A stretch of DNA of 22,970 bases from Dialister sp. UBA734 (GCA_002297935.1 DBLC01000017.1:1-22970), one strand, 5' to 3'; positions 7,348 to 14,340 are shown, counted from the first letter of the stretch. Notes: a model not told the origin generated them from the sequence alone. Made by a program: numbers and translations.

Positions 7348-7410
7348 ATTTCCCTATCGGTTAATGGTATGTTTTTACTCCAATGGTATAAAAATGGAAG
7401 GGAGATTACT

Positions 7411-8346
7411 ATGGCAGAAGAACTGAAAGAAAATGTAGTGGATATTGAACAGTATCGTGTCAAAGAGGGCAGTGCGGTGAATTTGAAGAAATACTCCACC
7501 GCTTGTGATGTGAAGATTGACAAGGCGAAGGTGAAGTCCCTGTATTTCCCGCAGGCATTGGAGCAGATGAAAGAGTTACAGGAAAAGCTCTATGCCCAGA
7601 ACACCTACGGCCTCATTATCGTGCTGCAGGCCATGGATGCAGCGGGGAAGGACGGCACGGTGAAGCACGTGTTTGCCATGCTGGACCCGGGGGGTGTGAA
7701 GGTGGTTTCTTTCAAACAGCCCACCAGCGAGGAAAAAGACCATGATTACATGTGGCGTATCAACAAAGCCCTGCCGGAACGGGGGGACATCGGCATTTTC
7801 AATCGGTCCCACTATGAAGACGTCATCGTGACCCGCATTCATGATTTGATTCACCAGGGCCAGCTGCCGAAGAATTTGATTGATAAAAACATTTGGGAAG
7901 AACGGTATGAACAAATCAACCATTGGGAGAAATATTTGTCTCAAAACGGCTTCCCGATGATCAAAATTTTCCTTCACGTGTCCAAAGAAGAACAGCAGAA
8001 GCGTCTCATGGATCGCATTTTCAACCAGCAGAAAAACTGGAAATTCTCCATGTCCGATATCAACGAACGGCAGTATTGGGACCGGTACCAGGAATTGTAC
8101 GGAGAAATTATTTCCAAAACATCCAAAGACTACGCGCCCTGGTACATCGTTCCGGCGGATAACAAATGGTACACCCGCTACCTGGTGGCTTTGATTACCC
8201 TGTCGGCCCTCAAAAAAATCAATCCGAAATTCCCGCCCCTGGCACCGGACGTGGCACAGCAGTTGGAAAAATTCAAGAAACTGATTTCCGAAGTGAACGT
8301 TCACTCCTTGGAAGAACTGCAGAAAGCAATGAAACAGGGTGACTAG
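7411..8346 (+). CDS. ppk2: PPK2-family polyphosphate kinase
   Basis: PPK2 enzymes transfer phosphate between polyphosphate and nucleotides (ADP/ATP, GDP/GTP or AMP/ADP depending on class). The 311-residue product has the family Walker A QAMDAAGKDGT (73-83), the Walker B segment IGIFNRSHYEDV (127-138) and a lid module with QKNWKFSMSDINERQYW (about 207-223). A single PPK2 domain of this length with DAAGKDG and NWKFS motifs looks like the class that can phosphorylate both AMP and ADP, but class assignment by eye is tentative. ATG 7411 follows AAGGGAG with a 6-nt gap, better than an upstream in-frame ATG at 7369. The C-terminus is QGD-TAG, with the stop in a GTGACTAG repeat. It appears to be a single-gene unit. 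Confidence 0.93.
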   Translation: MAEELKENVVDIEQYRVKEGSAVNLKKYSTACDVKIDKAKVKSLYFPQALEQMKELQEKLYAQNTYGLIIVLQAMDAAGKDGTVKHVFAMLDPGGVKVVSFKQPTSEEKDHDYMWRINKALPERGDIGIFNRSHYEDVIVTRIHDLIHQGQLPKNLIDKNIWEERYEQINHWEKYLSQNGFPMIKIFLHVSKEEQQKRLMDRIFNQQKNWKFSMSDINERQYWDRYQELYGEIISKTSKDYAPWYIVPADNKWYTRYLVALITLSALKKINPKFPPLAPDVAQQLEKFKKLISEVNVHSLEELQKAMKQGD

Positions 8347-8377
8347 TGACTGGTGACTAGTAGCTAGGGATAAGGCC
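8339..8377. repeat. GTGACTAG repeat block over the ppk2 stop
   Basis: GTGACTAGTGACTGGTGACT continues into AGTAGCTAGGGATAAGG. The first unit provides the terminal Asp codon and TAG stop of the PPK2 gene. Confidence 0.85.
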
Positions 8378-8395
8378 TGGAGTTCGCAAGAGTCA

Positions 8396-8629
8396 TGTTT
8401 CACGGGAAACATGATGCTAAGGATTATTATTCTACTGATTTCTTCTGCAAAACATTTCCTGCTATCGCAAACGACAAGGTTATAAAGGGTTATAAAAGGT
8501 TATGGGAAAATCGGTAGCTTCATAACCTTTTATAACCCTTTTAAACCTTTCGCTCACCATTTCTATTCTATGTTAGAAGTAGAAATTAGCAGAATAATAA
8601 CCTTTTTATACATTGTTTCCTGTGAAACA
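8396..8629. repeat. parS-flanked palindromic module, copy G
   Basis: TGTTTCACGGGAAACA (8396-8411), palindrome 8419-8605 (187 bp), then TGTTTCCTGTGAAACA (8614-8629). parS start spacing is 218 bp. Arm orientation is as in copy A. Confidence 0.92.
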
Positions 8630-8720
8630 TGACTCTATCCCTTTTCCCGTTTCGGCGAGCTATATAAAAAGGGATCGTACTATTTAAGGTCATCGCTATA
8701 AGAGCAATTCGAGGGCTCGC

Positions 8721-8760
8721 CGCCACCACTACGCACTTCGCACTACTCACTACGCACTCA
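8721..8760. repeat. ACTACGCACT repeat block
   Basis: CACCACTACGCACTTCGCAC, then TACTCACTACGCACTCA: irregular repetition of ACTACGCACT. The same words recur at 20651-20684 and, inverted, at 20525-20557. It lies just upstream of the ompA-like promoter. Confidence 0.75.
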
Positions 8761-8777
8761 AACCACTAGCCATTCCA

Positions 8778-8786
8778 TGCTATAAT
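8778..8786 (+). promoter_or_regulatory. Extended -10 promoter of the OmpA-like gene
   Basis: TGCTATAAT is a perfect extended -10 element 41 bp upstream of the start codon. No clear -35 is seen, as is common for extended -10 promoters. Nearly the same context (ATGCTATAATAAA) occurs at 18897-18909. Confidence 0.7.
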
Positions 8787-8827
8787 AAAGATATACATGT
8801 TTTTACACATTCTAACGAGGTGATGTT

Positions 8828-9910
8828 ATGAAAAAGACAATCGCAATGATGCTGGCTATGGCGGCGCTTTCTACGGCCGCTTATGCGTCTCCGCAGACCA
8901 CGTTCCGTCCTGGTGAAACGGAAATCAATGTTGGCATGTGGGATGCATCGACCCGCAGCCAGGGATATAAATCGGACGGAGAATGGAATTTCTTAGGCGG
9001 CGCGACCTATGGGATCACCGACAAATGGGCCGCCCAGTACCAGTACACTGGCCTTCATACAGACCATACCAGTGGAAATATGAATGAAATCAATGCACTT
9101 TATTCGTTCCATCCGCAGGTAGCGGCTTTCGGGGGATGGAATCGTATTTCCTTGAAAGATTTCCCCGGCAGCGTTTTCCATGACGGCAAAGTGACCAACA
9201 ACATTCTGCAAGTGGGCGTGGTGGCTCGCCAGCCCATCAATGAAGTGGTGGACCTGTATGCCAAAGGGGCGCTGGGCACGGAAGAAACCTCCATGTGGGA
9301 AGCTGGCGTGAACTTGGCCCTGGATCACAACCTGGACCTCAATGCAGGTTATCACTACATGAATACCCGCGGCAACAGCGATCGCAACGTGTCCTTCAAA
9401 GGCTTCCAGGCCGGCGTGTCCTATCGTTTCGGTGGTCACGACCCGGTGATTTCCTACGAAGAACCGACCAAGAGCTATGACTTCGATGAAGAGGAAGAAG
9501 AACCGGCTGCTTCGGTGGTTCGCACCGCGGAAACCAAACAGACCGCACAGCCCGTAGCCGTTCCGGCGGATGAACCGGTGGCCGCTCCGGAAAATGATTA
9601 CTATTTCAATAGCGTTCATTTCGGCAGCGATTCGGCAGAACTGACCGATGCGCAGAAAGTGAACTTGGATGCCTTCGTGAAACAGGCCAAAGCCACGGGC
9701 CACGTATTCAAACTGGTGGGCCGCGCTGACCCGACCGGCAGTGCCGATTACAACAAAGAACTGGCCGGCCGCCGCATCAAAGCCGTCAAAGACTACGCCG
9801 TTTCTCAGGGCGTGGACGGTTCCAAACTGGTAGAAATGATCAAAGGCGCCGACGACGCAGCATCCAATCACGCCGAAGCCCGTCGAGTAGATATTTTTGA
9901 ACATAAGTGA
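8828..9910 (+). CDS. OmpA-family outer-membrane protein
   Basis: A 360-residue exported protein. Residues 1-20 form a Sec signal peptide (KK, hydrophobic core, cleavage after AYA). Residues about 25-205 alternate polar and aromatic/hydrophobic residues and end in YRF, as expected of an outer-membrane beta-barrel. An acidic and Pro/Ala-rich linker (about 210-255, with EEEEEE around 220) leads to a C-terminal OmpA domain (about 258-360) with GRADPTGSADYNKELAGRR. Asp301 and Arg315/316 correspond to the residues that grip diaminopimelate in peptidoglycan. The likely role is therefore linking outer membrane to cell wall. GAGGTGATGTTATG gives a good ribosome site. A strong extended -10 promoter is present. 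Presence of this gene argues for a diderm host. Confidence 0.9.
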   Translation: MKKTIAMMLAMAALSTAAYASPQTTFRPGETEINVGMWDASTRSQGYKSDGEWNFLGGATYGITDKWAAQYQYTGLHTDHTSGNMNEINALYSFHPQVAAFGGWNRISLKDFPGSVFHDGKVTNNILQVGVVARQPINEVVDLYAKGALGTEETSMWEAGVNLALDHNLDLNAGYHYMNTRGNSDRNVSFKGFQAGVSYRFGGHDPVISYEEPTKSYDFDEEEEEPAASVVRTAETKQTAQPVAVPADEPVAAPENDYYFNSVHFGSDSAELTDAQKVNLDAFVKQAKATGHVFKLVGRADPTGSADYNKELAGRRIKAVKDYAVSQGVDGSKLVEMIKGADDAASNHAEARRVDIFEHK

Positions 9911-9926
9911 TGTTTCACGTGAAACA
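9911..9926. promoter_or_regulatory. parS: parS site, exact consensus
   Basis: TGTTTCACGTGAAACA starts 1 nt after the TGA stop of the OmpA-like gene, at the left edge of compound copy H. Confidence 0.87.
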
Positions 9927-10264
9927 TAGGGTATTGTTCTGCTGGTCTCGATTGAGAAACAAAGCAGAGATAGCGCTACCATAAGGGTTATTATTCTGCT
10001 GACTTCAATTTTCTCACATATCAAAATACCGTTATCATCAAGGGTATAAAGGGTTATACGATTATGAAATAACCTTTTATAACCAATATGATAGCGGTAT
10101 TTTATTTTGTGAGAAAAACGAAATGAGTAGAATCATAACCCTTTGAAAAGCCGCCTAAAAGAAAGGAGAAGGTATCCATTTCAGCAATAATAACCTTTAG
10201 CATAGCGGTTTCTTGCTTTTTGTGAGACAATAGAAATGAGTAGAATCATAACCCTTTAGAAAAT

Positions 10265-10280
10265 TGTTTCACGTGAAACA
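10265..10280. promoter_or_regulatory. parS: parS site, exact consensus, abutting a ribosome site
   Basis: TGTTTCACGTGAAACA ends immediately before the AGGAGG (10281-10286) ribosome site of the HAD phosphatase gene. ParB spreading from here would cover the start of that gene. Confidence 0.87.
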
Positions 10281-10292
10281 AGGAGGCAATAT

Positions 10293-11012
10293 ATGCGAAA
10301 AATCGCGATTTTCGATATGGACGGAACCATTTTGAATACTTTGGAAGATTTGACCATTTCCACCAATTACGCGCTGGAAAAGATGGGGAAGCGCCATGAT
10401 TTCTTACCCGAATTGGTGCGGCTTTGCTATGGCTGCGCTATCGATGCGGATATGGAAAAAGTGCTGGCCATGGCGGAGGGGTGTCCGGCGGAGGATTTGG
10501 AATACATCGGCAACCGAATTCCGCTGTCCCAGTACGGCTTTTCGTCTGCGGAAGTGCAGCAGATCAAAGCGATTTTCACCAAGCACTACAGCGCCCATTG
10601 CCATCTGCACAGCCATCCCTACGAAGGGATTCCTTACGTGCTTCACACCTTGCGGCGCCAGGGGATTCACACTGCCGTAGCGTCTAACAAAGACGACTGC
10701 GATGTGCAGAAATTGGCGGCCGCTCAATTTGAAGGTCTGTTTGAAGTGACCATAGGAAATAGTGAACAAGTCCGTCGAAAACCGGATCCGGATATGCTCC
10801 TTCACATTTTGGATACCCTTCACCTTACACCGGCTGATGCAGTGTACATCGGCGACTCCGAAGTGGACGTGGAAACCGCTAAGAACGCCGGTATGCCATG
10901 CATTTCCGTTACCTGGGGCTTCCGAACGAAAGATTTCCTTTTAAGACATGGAGCAACCACGGTGGTGGAAAATGCGGATGAATTGCTGACGCAGTTAGGT
11001 GTGAGGGATTAG
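10293..11012 (+). CDS. HAD-family phosphatase, phosphoglycolate phosphatase-like
   Basis: The 239-residue protein has all four haloacid-dehalogenase motifs: DMDGT with nucleophile Asp8 and acid/base Asp10, Ser131 in VASNKD, Lys163 in RRKPDP, and GDSEVD (187-192). Residues about 15-85 form a helical cap (class C1), as in Gph-type phosphatases that dephosphorylate 2-phosphoglycolate, and in relatives acting on other small phosphate esters or pyrophosphate. Substrate cannot be read from sequence. AGGAGG 6 nt before ATG 10293 is a very strong ribosome site and begins directly after an exact parS. The C-terminus GVRD and its stop run into a GGATTAGTAGCTAGG repeat block. It stands alone between two modules, so it should have its own promoter; none is obvious. 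Confidence 0.9.
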   Translation: MRKIAIFDMDGTILNTLEDLTISTNYALEKMGKRHDFLPELVRLCYGCAIDADMEKVLAMAEGCPAEDLEYIGNRIPLSQYGFSSAEVQQIKAIFTKHYSAHCHLHSHPYEGIPYVLHTLRRQGIHTAVASNKDDCDVQKLAAAQFEGLFEVTIGNSEQVRRKPDPDMLLHILDTLHLTPADAVYIGDSEVDVETAKNAGMPCISVTWGFRTKDFLLRHGATTVVENADELLTQLGVRD

Positions 11013-11039
11013 TAGCTAGGCCCTAGGGATTAGGACTAG
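11005..11039. repeat. GGATTAGTAGCTAGGCCC repeat block at a gene end
   Basis: GGGATTAGTAGCTAGGCCCT then AGGGATTAGGACTAG. The first GATTAG holds the last codon and TAG stop of the HAD phosphatase gene. Confidence 0.75.
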
Positions 11040-11054
11040 AAATCAATAGAGGCA

Positions 11055-11070
11055 TGTTTCACGTGAAACA
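11055..11070. promoter_or_regulatory. parS: parS site, exact consensus
   Basis: TGTTTCACGTGAAACA at the left edge of module copy I, downstream of the HAD phosphatase gene. Confidence 0.87.
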
Positions 11071-11279
11071 TACATCTAAAGGTTATAATTCTGCTGACTT
11101 CTGCTGTGAAACATTTTCTGCTATCGCCAGTGACAAGGTTATAAAAGGTTATGGAAGGTTATGAGACTAGCATAACCTTTTATACCCCTTTTAACCTTGT
11201 CACTCACCATTGCTACTCTATGTTAGAAATAGAAATCGGCAAAATAATAACCTTTTTATGCATTGTTTCACATGAAACA
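11055..11279. repeat. parS-flanked palindromic module, copy I
   Basis: Exact parS at 11055-11070, palindrome 11078-11255 (178 bp, the shortest full copy), and TGTTTCACATGAAACA at 11264-11279. parS start spacing 209 bp. Arm orientation as in copy A, with TGTGAAACATTTTCTGCTA on the left. Confidence 0.92.
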
Positions 11280-11297
11280 TGTCTTTAGCAAACTTCG

Positions 11298-11322
11298 GGC
11301 CTAATCCCTAGCTACTAGTCAC
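11298..11322. repeat. CTAATCCCTAGCTACTAGTCAC block
   Basis: GGGCCTAATCCCTAGCTACT then AGTCAC, the inverted form of the gene-end repeat, lying just upstream of the symporter ribosome site. Confidence 0.7.
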
Positions 11323-11343
11323 TTAATAAACAGGAGAAAAAAC

Positions 11344-12702
11344 ATGAACTTAACGATGTTTCATTTAATCATCATGATCGGAACCGTGGCGGCGGTGATT
11401 GGGATCGGGATTTATCATTCCCGGTCCATCAAGTCCGCCGCCGGATACAGTGTGGGCGGACGCAGTGCCGGGGCGCCTTTGGTGGCTGGCAGTATCGCCG
11501 GTACCGTAGTGGGCGGCGGCGCTACGGTGGGGACCGCCCAGTTGGCGTATAATTTTGGCTTGTCTGCCTGGTGGTTTACCCTGGGAAGCGGCATTGCCTT
11601 TATCATTATGGGCATTTTTTATGCCAAGAAAATGAGAGGCACCGGGCTGGAAACGATTCCTCAATTTTTGTCCCTTCACTACGGAAAGAAAGCGGAAGAA
11701 TTGTCCTCTTTGATTTCTTCTATCGGCATTTTATTTTCTGCGGTAGCCAGCTGTCTGCCGGGCTTGGAAATTGTTTCCGAAGTGTTTCACGTGGAACCCG
11801 GTGTGGCCGCGGTGATTCTGGTGGTGCTGGTGGCGGCTTATACGTTCTTTGGGGGCATGAAATCCGCCGGTATCGGTGGGATGCTGAAAATGGGCATCAT
11901 CTGGTTTGCGTTGTTCATTGCGGGCTTTGAAGCTTTTTCTTCTATCAAAGAAACATCGTACTTGGCAGAAATGGATCCGTCCCAGTTCAGTTTGGTGGGA
12001 CGGGGGTGGGAACCGGCCATGGCGAATCTGTTTTCCGTTATCGTCGGAGTTCTTTGCACACAAACCTACATCCAGGCCATTTTCTCTGCTGATACACCAG
12101 CGACCGCTTCGTTTGGCTGTTTCCTGGCGGCCCTCATTGTGATTCCCGTGGGCCTTCCTTCCGTGGCAATTGGCATGTACATGCAGGCTTTTTATCCCGA
12201 CGTGCTTCCTATCATGGTGCTTCCGACCTATCTCATCAATGAAGTGCATCCGCTGATTGGCGGGCTCGCCATGGGCGGTATCATCCTTTCTCTCATCGGT
12301 GGCATTGGCGGATTGGTGCTAGGCATCGGGACCATGATGGCTAGAGATATGGTGGCGCCGCTGCTTCGCATTGAAAACGATCGAAAACAACTGCTTCTGA
12401 CACGAGTCTTGGTCATTGCAGTTTTGGGAGTGACCTCTCTGATTGCCATCATGAACCGAGGCACCGAAGTGCTCTTCTGGACCTACCTCTCCATGGCCCT
12501 TCGGGGCGGCGGCATTTTCCTGCCGCTGTCTCTGGCAGTGTTCTATCCGGGCCATCTGAAACCCACCTGGGCGGTGATTTCCATGATTGGCAGTACCGCT
12601 GCGTCCTTGGTGGCGACGTTCCTTCATAGTCCCATTGATCCGCTTTTCGTGGGACTCATCACTAGCGGAATATTGATCGTACCAGGACTGAAAAAGCAGT
12701 AA
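11344..12702 (+). CDS. Sodium:solute symporter (SSS family)
   Basis: A 452-residue integral membrane protein with about 12-13 hydrophobic segments. Diagnostic SSS features are the N-terminal segment SIKSAAGYSVGGRSAGAPLV (29-48) followed by glycine-rich GTVVGGGATVGTAQLAYNFG (about 53-72), where the sodium site and unwound first core helix of PutP/PanF/SGLT relatives lie. The family couples sodium entry to uptake of a small solute; the substrate (amino acid, carboxylate or vitamin) cannot be determined here. ACAGGAG gives a normal ribosome site 7-8 nt before ATG 11344. The coding sequence contains a parS-like 16-mer at 11783-11798 (14 of 16 matches). It is flanked by modules I and J, so it is probably monocistronic. 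Confidence 0.88.
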   Translation: MNLTMFHLIIMIGTVAAVIGIGIYHSRSIKSAAGYSVGGRSAGAPLVAGSIAGTVVGGGATVGTAQLAYNFGLSAWWFTLGSGIAFIIMGIFYAKKMRGTGLETIPQFLSLHYGKKAEELSSLISSIGILFSAVASCLPGLEIVSEVFHVEPGVAAVILVVLVAAYTFFGGMKSAGIGGMLKMGIIWFALFIAGFEAFSSIKETSYLAEMDPSQFSLVGRGWEPAMANLFSVIVGVLCTQTYIQAIFSADTPATASFGCFLAALIVIPVGLPSVAIGMYMQAFYPDVLPIMVLPTYLINEVHPLIGGLAMGGIILSLIGGIGGLVLGIGTMMARDMVAPLLRIENDRKQLLLTRVLVIAVLGVTSLIAIMNRGTEVLFWTYLSMALRGGGIFLPLSLAVFYPGHLKPTWAVISMIGSTAASLVATFLHSPIDPLFVGLITSGILIVPGLKKQ

Positions 12703-12737
12703 GAAGTTAGAAGTGAGAAGTTAGAAATGGTGGTGGT

Positions 12738-12761
12738 GGCGCACAAATTATATAGCGCCGC
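12738..12761. repeat. GC-stemmed hairpin GGCGC...GCGCC
   Basis: GGCGCACAAATTATATAGCG continuing to CCGC. The same unit occurs at 20562-20588 with a near-identical loop. It follows the symporter gene after an AGAAGTTAGAAGTGAGAAGT stretch. There is no T-run, so I do not call it an intrinsic terminator. Confidence 0.6.
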
Positions 12762-12784
12762 AGATTACATTTTTAAATCTATTG

Positions 12785-13018
12785 CGTTTCACGTGAAACA
12801 TGATATCAAAGGTTATTATTCTGCTGATTTCTTCTGTGAAACATTTTCTGCTATAGCCAGAGACAAGGTTATAAAGGGGTATACAAGGTTATGAGGCTAC
12901 CGTTTTTCTCATAACCTTGTATACCCTTTTTAACTCTGTCTCTCGCCTTGGTTATTCTATGTTAGAAATAGAAATCAGCAGAATAATAACCTTTCAAACC
13001 ATTGTTTCTCGTGAAACA
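12785..13018. repeat. parS-flanked palindromic module, copy J
   Basis: CGTTTCACGTGAAACA (12785-12800; only the first base departs from consensus), palindrome 12808-12994 (187 bp), then TGTTTCTCGTGAAACA (13003-13018). parS start spacing 218 bp. Orientation as in copy A. Confidence 0.93.
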
Positions 13019-13042
13019 TGACTCATTTCGTTTTTCTCCAAT

Positions 13043-13075
13043 AAAAAAGCACAGCTTTCGCTGTGCTTTTTTTGA
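13043..13075. terminator. Bidirectional intrinsic terminator
   Basis: A 7-bp GC-containing stem GCACAGC (13049-13055) and GCTGTGC (13060-13066) with a TTTC loop, preceded by six A and followed by seven T. It ends transcripts of the minus-strand gene whose stop is at 13082 and could also stop read-through from the symporter side. Confidence 0.88.
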
Positions 13076-13081
13076 GGTTTC

Positions 13082-13396
13082 TTATTCGATATCAACGGTA
13101 TCCGGTCTGCCGGCATCGTCGAGACCCATGTAAACCACTTCTCTGACATGACCATCATAGGTCAGTGTTACATGATAGTGGAAAGTCTGTCCGTCGAATA
13201 CTTCATCACCCAGCTGAATAGCTGTGGTATAGCTGTCCGGACGATAGTCTCTTACGGTATCTCCTACAATCGGGAACTGGAGGAATACGAATTCTCCGCC
13301 CTGGTAGCAAACGCTGCCGTAAACACGCTTCAGATCAGCCACTTCGTACTTGTCTACGCCACGTACAACAATACTTTTTTCAGTTACTTCTGCCAT
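13082..13396 (-). CDS. Small conserved-looking protein of unknown function
   Basis: A 104-residue soluble protein that I do not recognise. It is acidic, has no signal peptide or membrane segment, and is rich in beta-type sequence (KSIVVRGV, GEFVFLQFPIVGDTV, FHYHVTLTYDGHVREVVYMG). The reading frame is supported by a good ribosome site (GAGGTGATAAAC before ATG 13396), an extended -10 promoter just upstream and a terminator 7 nt after the stop. A GTG at 13405 could start it three residues earlier but overlaps the ribosome site. It is one of only two minus-strand genes, next to an ArsR-type gene in the same direction but with its own promoter and terminator. Confidence 0.78.
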   Translation of the reverse strand: MAEVTEKSIVVRGVDKYEVADLKRVYGSVCYQGGEFVFLQFPIVGDTVRDYRPDSYTTAIQLGDEVFDGQTFHYHVTLTYDGHVREVVYMGLDDAGRPDTVDIE

Positions 13397-13416
13397 GTTT
13401 ATCACCTCACGACCAA

Positions 13417-13438
13417 TTTATAGCAAAGAACTTTGCTA
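13417..13438 (-). promoter_or_regulatory. Extended -10 promoter overlapped by an inverted repeat
   Basis: On the minus strand TGCTATAAA (13425-13417) forms an extended -10 about 20 nt before the start codon at 13396. An 18-bp inverted repeat, TAGCAAAG-AA-CTTTGCTA (13421-13438), overlaps its upstream edge. This could be an operator; the regulator is unknown. Confidence 0.55.
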
Positions 13439-13491
13439 TTTACGCTTATAGTTTACCACTTTTGAGAGATAAAAACTAGTTTTTTATCATA

Positions 13492-13527
13492 GGTGACTGG
13501 TGACTCGTGACTAGGAACTGGGGATTA
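13492..13527. repeat. GTGACTGG repeat block, left arm
   Basis: GGTGACTGGTGACTCGTGAC continues with TAGGAACTGGGGATTA. It is the imperfect reverse complement of the block at 13585-13620, so the pair forms large arms around the parS site at 13547. Confidence 0.8.
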
Positions 13528-13536
13528 TGCCAAAAA

Positions 13537-13572
13537 GAAAGAGTCATGTTTCACGTGAAACATGACTCTTTC
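13537..13572. repeat. parS: 36-bp perfect palindrome centred on an exact parS
   Basis: The half site GAAAGAGTCATGTTTCAC (13537-13554) is followed by its exact reverse complement. The central 16 bp, 13547-13562, is TGTTTCACGTGAAACA. No module palindrome is attached. It lies between the stop of the arsR-type gene and the promoter of the small unknown gene, so as RNA it would be a strong hairpin. Confidence 0.9.
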
Positions 13573-13584
13573 AAACATCTTGTC

Positions 13585-13620
13585 TAATTCCTGGCTACTA
13601 GTCACCAGTCACTAGTCACG
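13585..13620. repeat. GTCACCAGT repeat block, right arm, over the arsR stop
   Basis: TAATTCCTGGCTACTAGTCA then CCAGTCACTAGTCACG. On the minus strand the final CGT GAC TAG supplies the last two residues and stop codon of the ArsR-type gene. Confidence 0.8.
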
Positions 13621-13920
13621 CACTTCCCCCACACAACATGTCTTATGCTTAAATATTTCTCCCATAATGACCTGCAGTTCTTTCAAAGCCTCTGGATTCA
13701 GGGAGTAATAAATATGTTTTCCCTCTCGACGGTCCAGAACCAGACCAGATTCTACCAGAACTTTCATATCATGGGACAATGTTGGCTGGGTGATAGCAAA
13801 GGCTTCCTGCAACTTATAAGCACACTGGGCTTTACAAGAAAGCATATCTACAATTTTTAAACGCTTGGGATCCGAAATGGCTTTTAATGCTTTCGCTGTG
13901 TTGATGTAAATTTTTTCCAT
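13612..13920 (-). CDS. ArsR/SmtB-family transcriptional repressor
   Basis: A 102-residue winged-helix protein. ISDPKRLKIVDML (15-27) and the recognition region TQPTLSHDMKVLVESGLV (44-61) followed by the wing REGKHIYYSL are typical of ArsR/SmtB repressors, which leave DNA when a metal ion, metalloid or other signal binds. The cysteine pair in SCKAQCAY (C29, C33) occupies the place of the ArsR CVCDL motif but with CxxxC spacing; C95-C96 near the C-terminus may add ligands. Which effector it senses is unknown. ATG 13920 follows GGAG by 6 nt, better than ATG 13932, which has no ribosome site. Promoter and operator are visible upstream. No transporter or reductase target adjoins it. Confidence 0.88.
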   Translation of the reverse strand: MEKIYINTAKALKAISDPKRLKIVDMLSCKAQCAYKLQEAFAITQPTLSHDMKVLVESGLVLDRREGKHIYYSLNPEALKELQVIMGEIFKHKTCCVGEVRD

Positions 13921-13941
13921 ATGATTCTCCATAATCGATAA

Positions 13942-13957
13942 ATTGAATTATTTCAAT
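13942..13957. promoter_or_regulatory. Probable ArsR-type operator
   Basis: ATTGAA-TTAT-TTCAAT, an inverted repeat with 4-bp centre, resembles the TTGAA...TTCAA operators of ArsR/SmtB regulators. It lies between the -10 element and the start codon of the ArsR-type gene, as expected for autorepression. Confidence 0.65.
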
Positions 13958-13961
13958 CATG

Positions 13962-13990
13962 AGAGTATCAAAGATAGGAATACTTGTCAA
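13962..13990 (-). promoter_or_regulatory. Promoter of the ArsR-type gene
   Basis: On the minus strand a perfect -35 TTGACA (13990-13985) is followed after 17 bp by TACTCT (13967-13962) with an upstream TG, giving an extended -10. Transcription would start near 13955, inside the operator. Confidence 0.65.
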
Positions 13991-14024
13991 GAGTCATTTG
14001 GACATTCGTGAGAGTCATGTTTTA

Positions 14025-14260
14025 TAAAAAAGGTTACTATCCTACTGTAAAAAAGGTTACTATCCTACTGATTTCTACAGTCAAAAATATCTTGCTATCG
14101 CCAGTGACGAGGTTAAAAAGGTTATACAAGGTTATGAGGATACCGTTTTCCCAATACCCTTTTATAACTCTTATAACCTAAACACTAGCTATAGCAGAAA
14201 ATGTTTCACAGAAGAAATCAGCAGAATCATAACCTTTACCGACATGTTTCACATGAAACA
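14025..14260. repeat. Palindromic module, copy K, with 23-bp duplication
   Basis: The left end is present twice in tandem: TAAAAAAGGTTACTATCCTA plus CTG at 14025-14047 and again at 14048-14070. The palindrome continues to 14237. The right parS variant is TGTTTCACATGAAACA (14245-14260); the left parS is decayed (AGAGTCATGTTTTATAAA, 14011-14028). Both arms are of the GCTATCGCCAGTGAC-like type, unlike other copies. Confidence 0.85.
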
Positions 14261-14331
14261 TGACTCTTGCGGTTTACAACATCTCATTACGCACTGTATT
14301 TCATAAATGTCGTGCGGAAAGTACAAAAAAA

Positions 14332-14340
14332 TGCTATACT
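14332..14340 (+). promoter_or_regulatory. Extended -10 promoter of parAB
   Basis: TGCTATACT followed by AATAAAG, about 32 bp before the parA start codon. The wording matches the other extended -10 sites in this window. No good -35 is visible. Confidence 0.6.

Larger units (their letters stand above)
9911..10280. repeat. Compound palindromic module, copy H, between two exact parS sites
   Basis: Exact parS sites at 9911-9926 and 10265-10280 enclose a more complex element. An inner palindrome (9983-10145) has family-type ends (ATAAGGGTTATTATTCTGCT and GTAGAATCATAACCCTTT) but different interior arms, with TTTTCTCACA and ATACCG on each side. Around it are an outer left end (AGGGTATTGTTCTGCTGG, 9928-9945) and a second copy of the right arm (10186-10257). 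It looks like nesting or duplication inside one original module. Confidence 0.75.
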
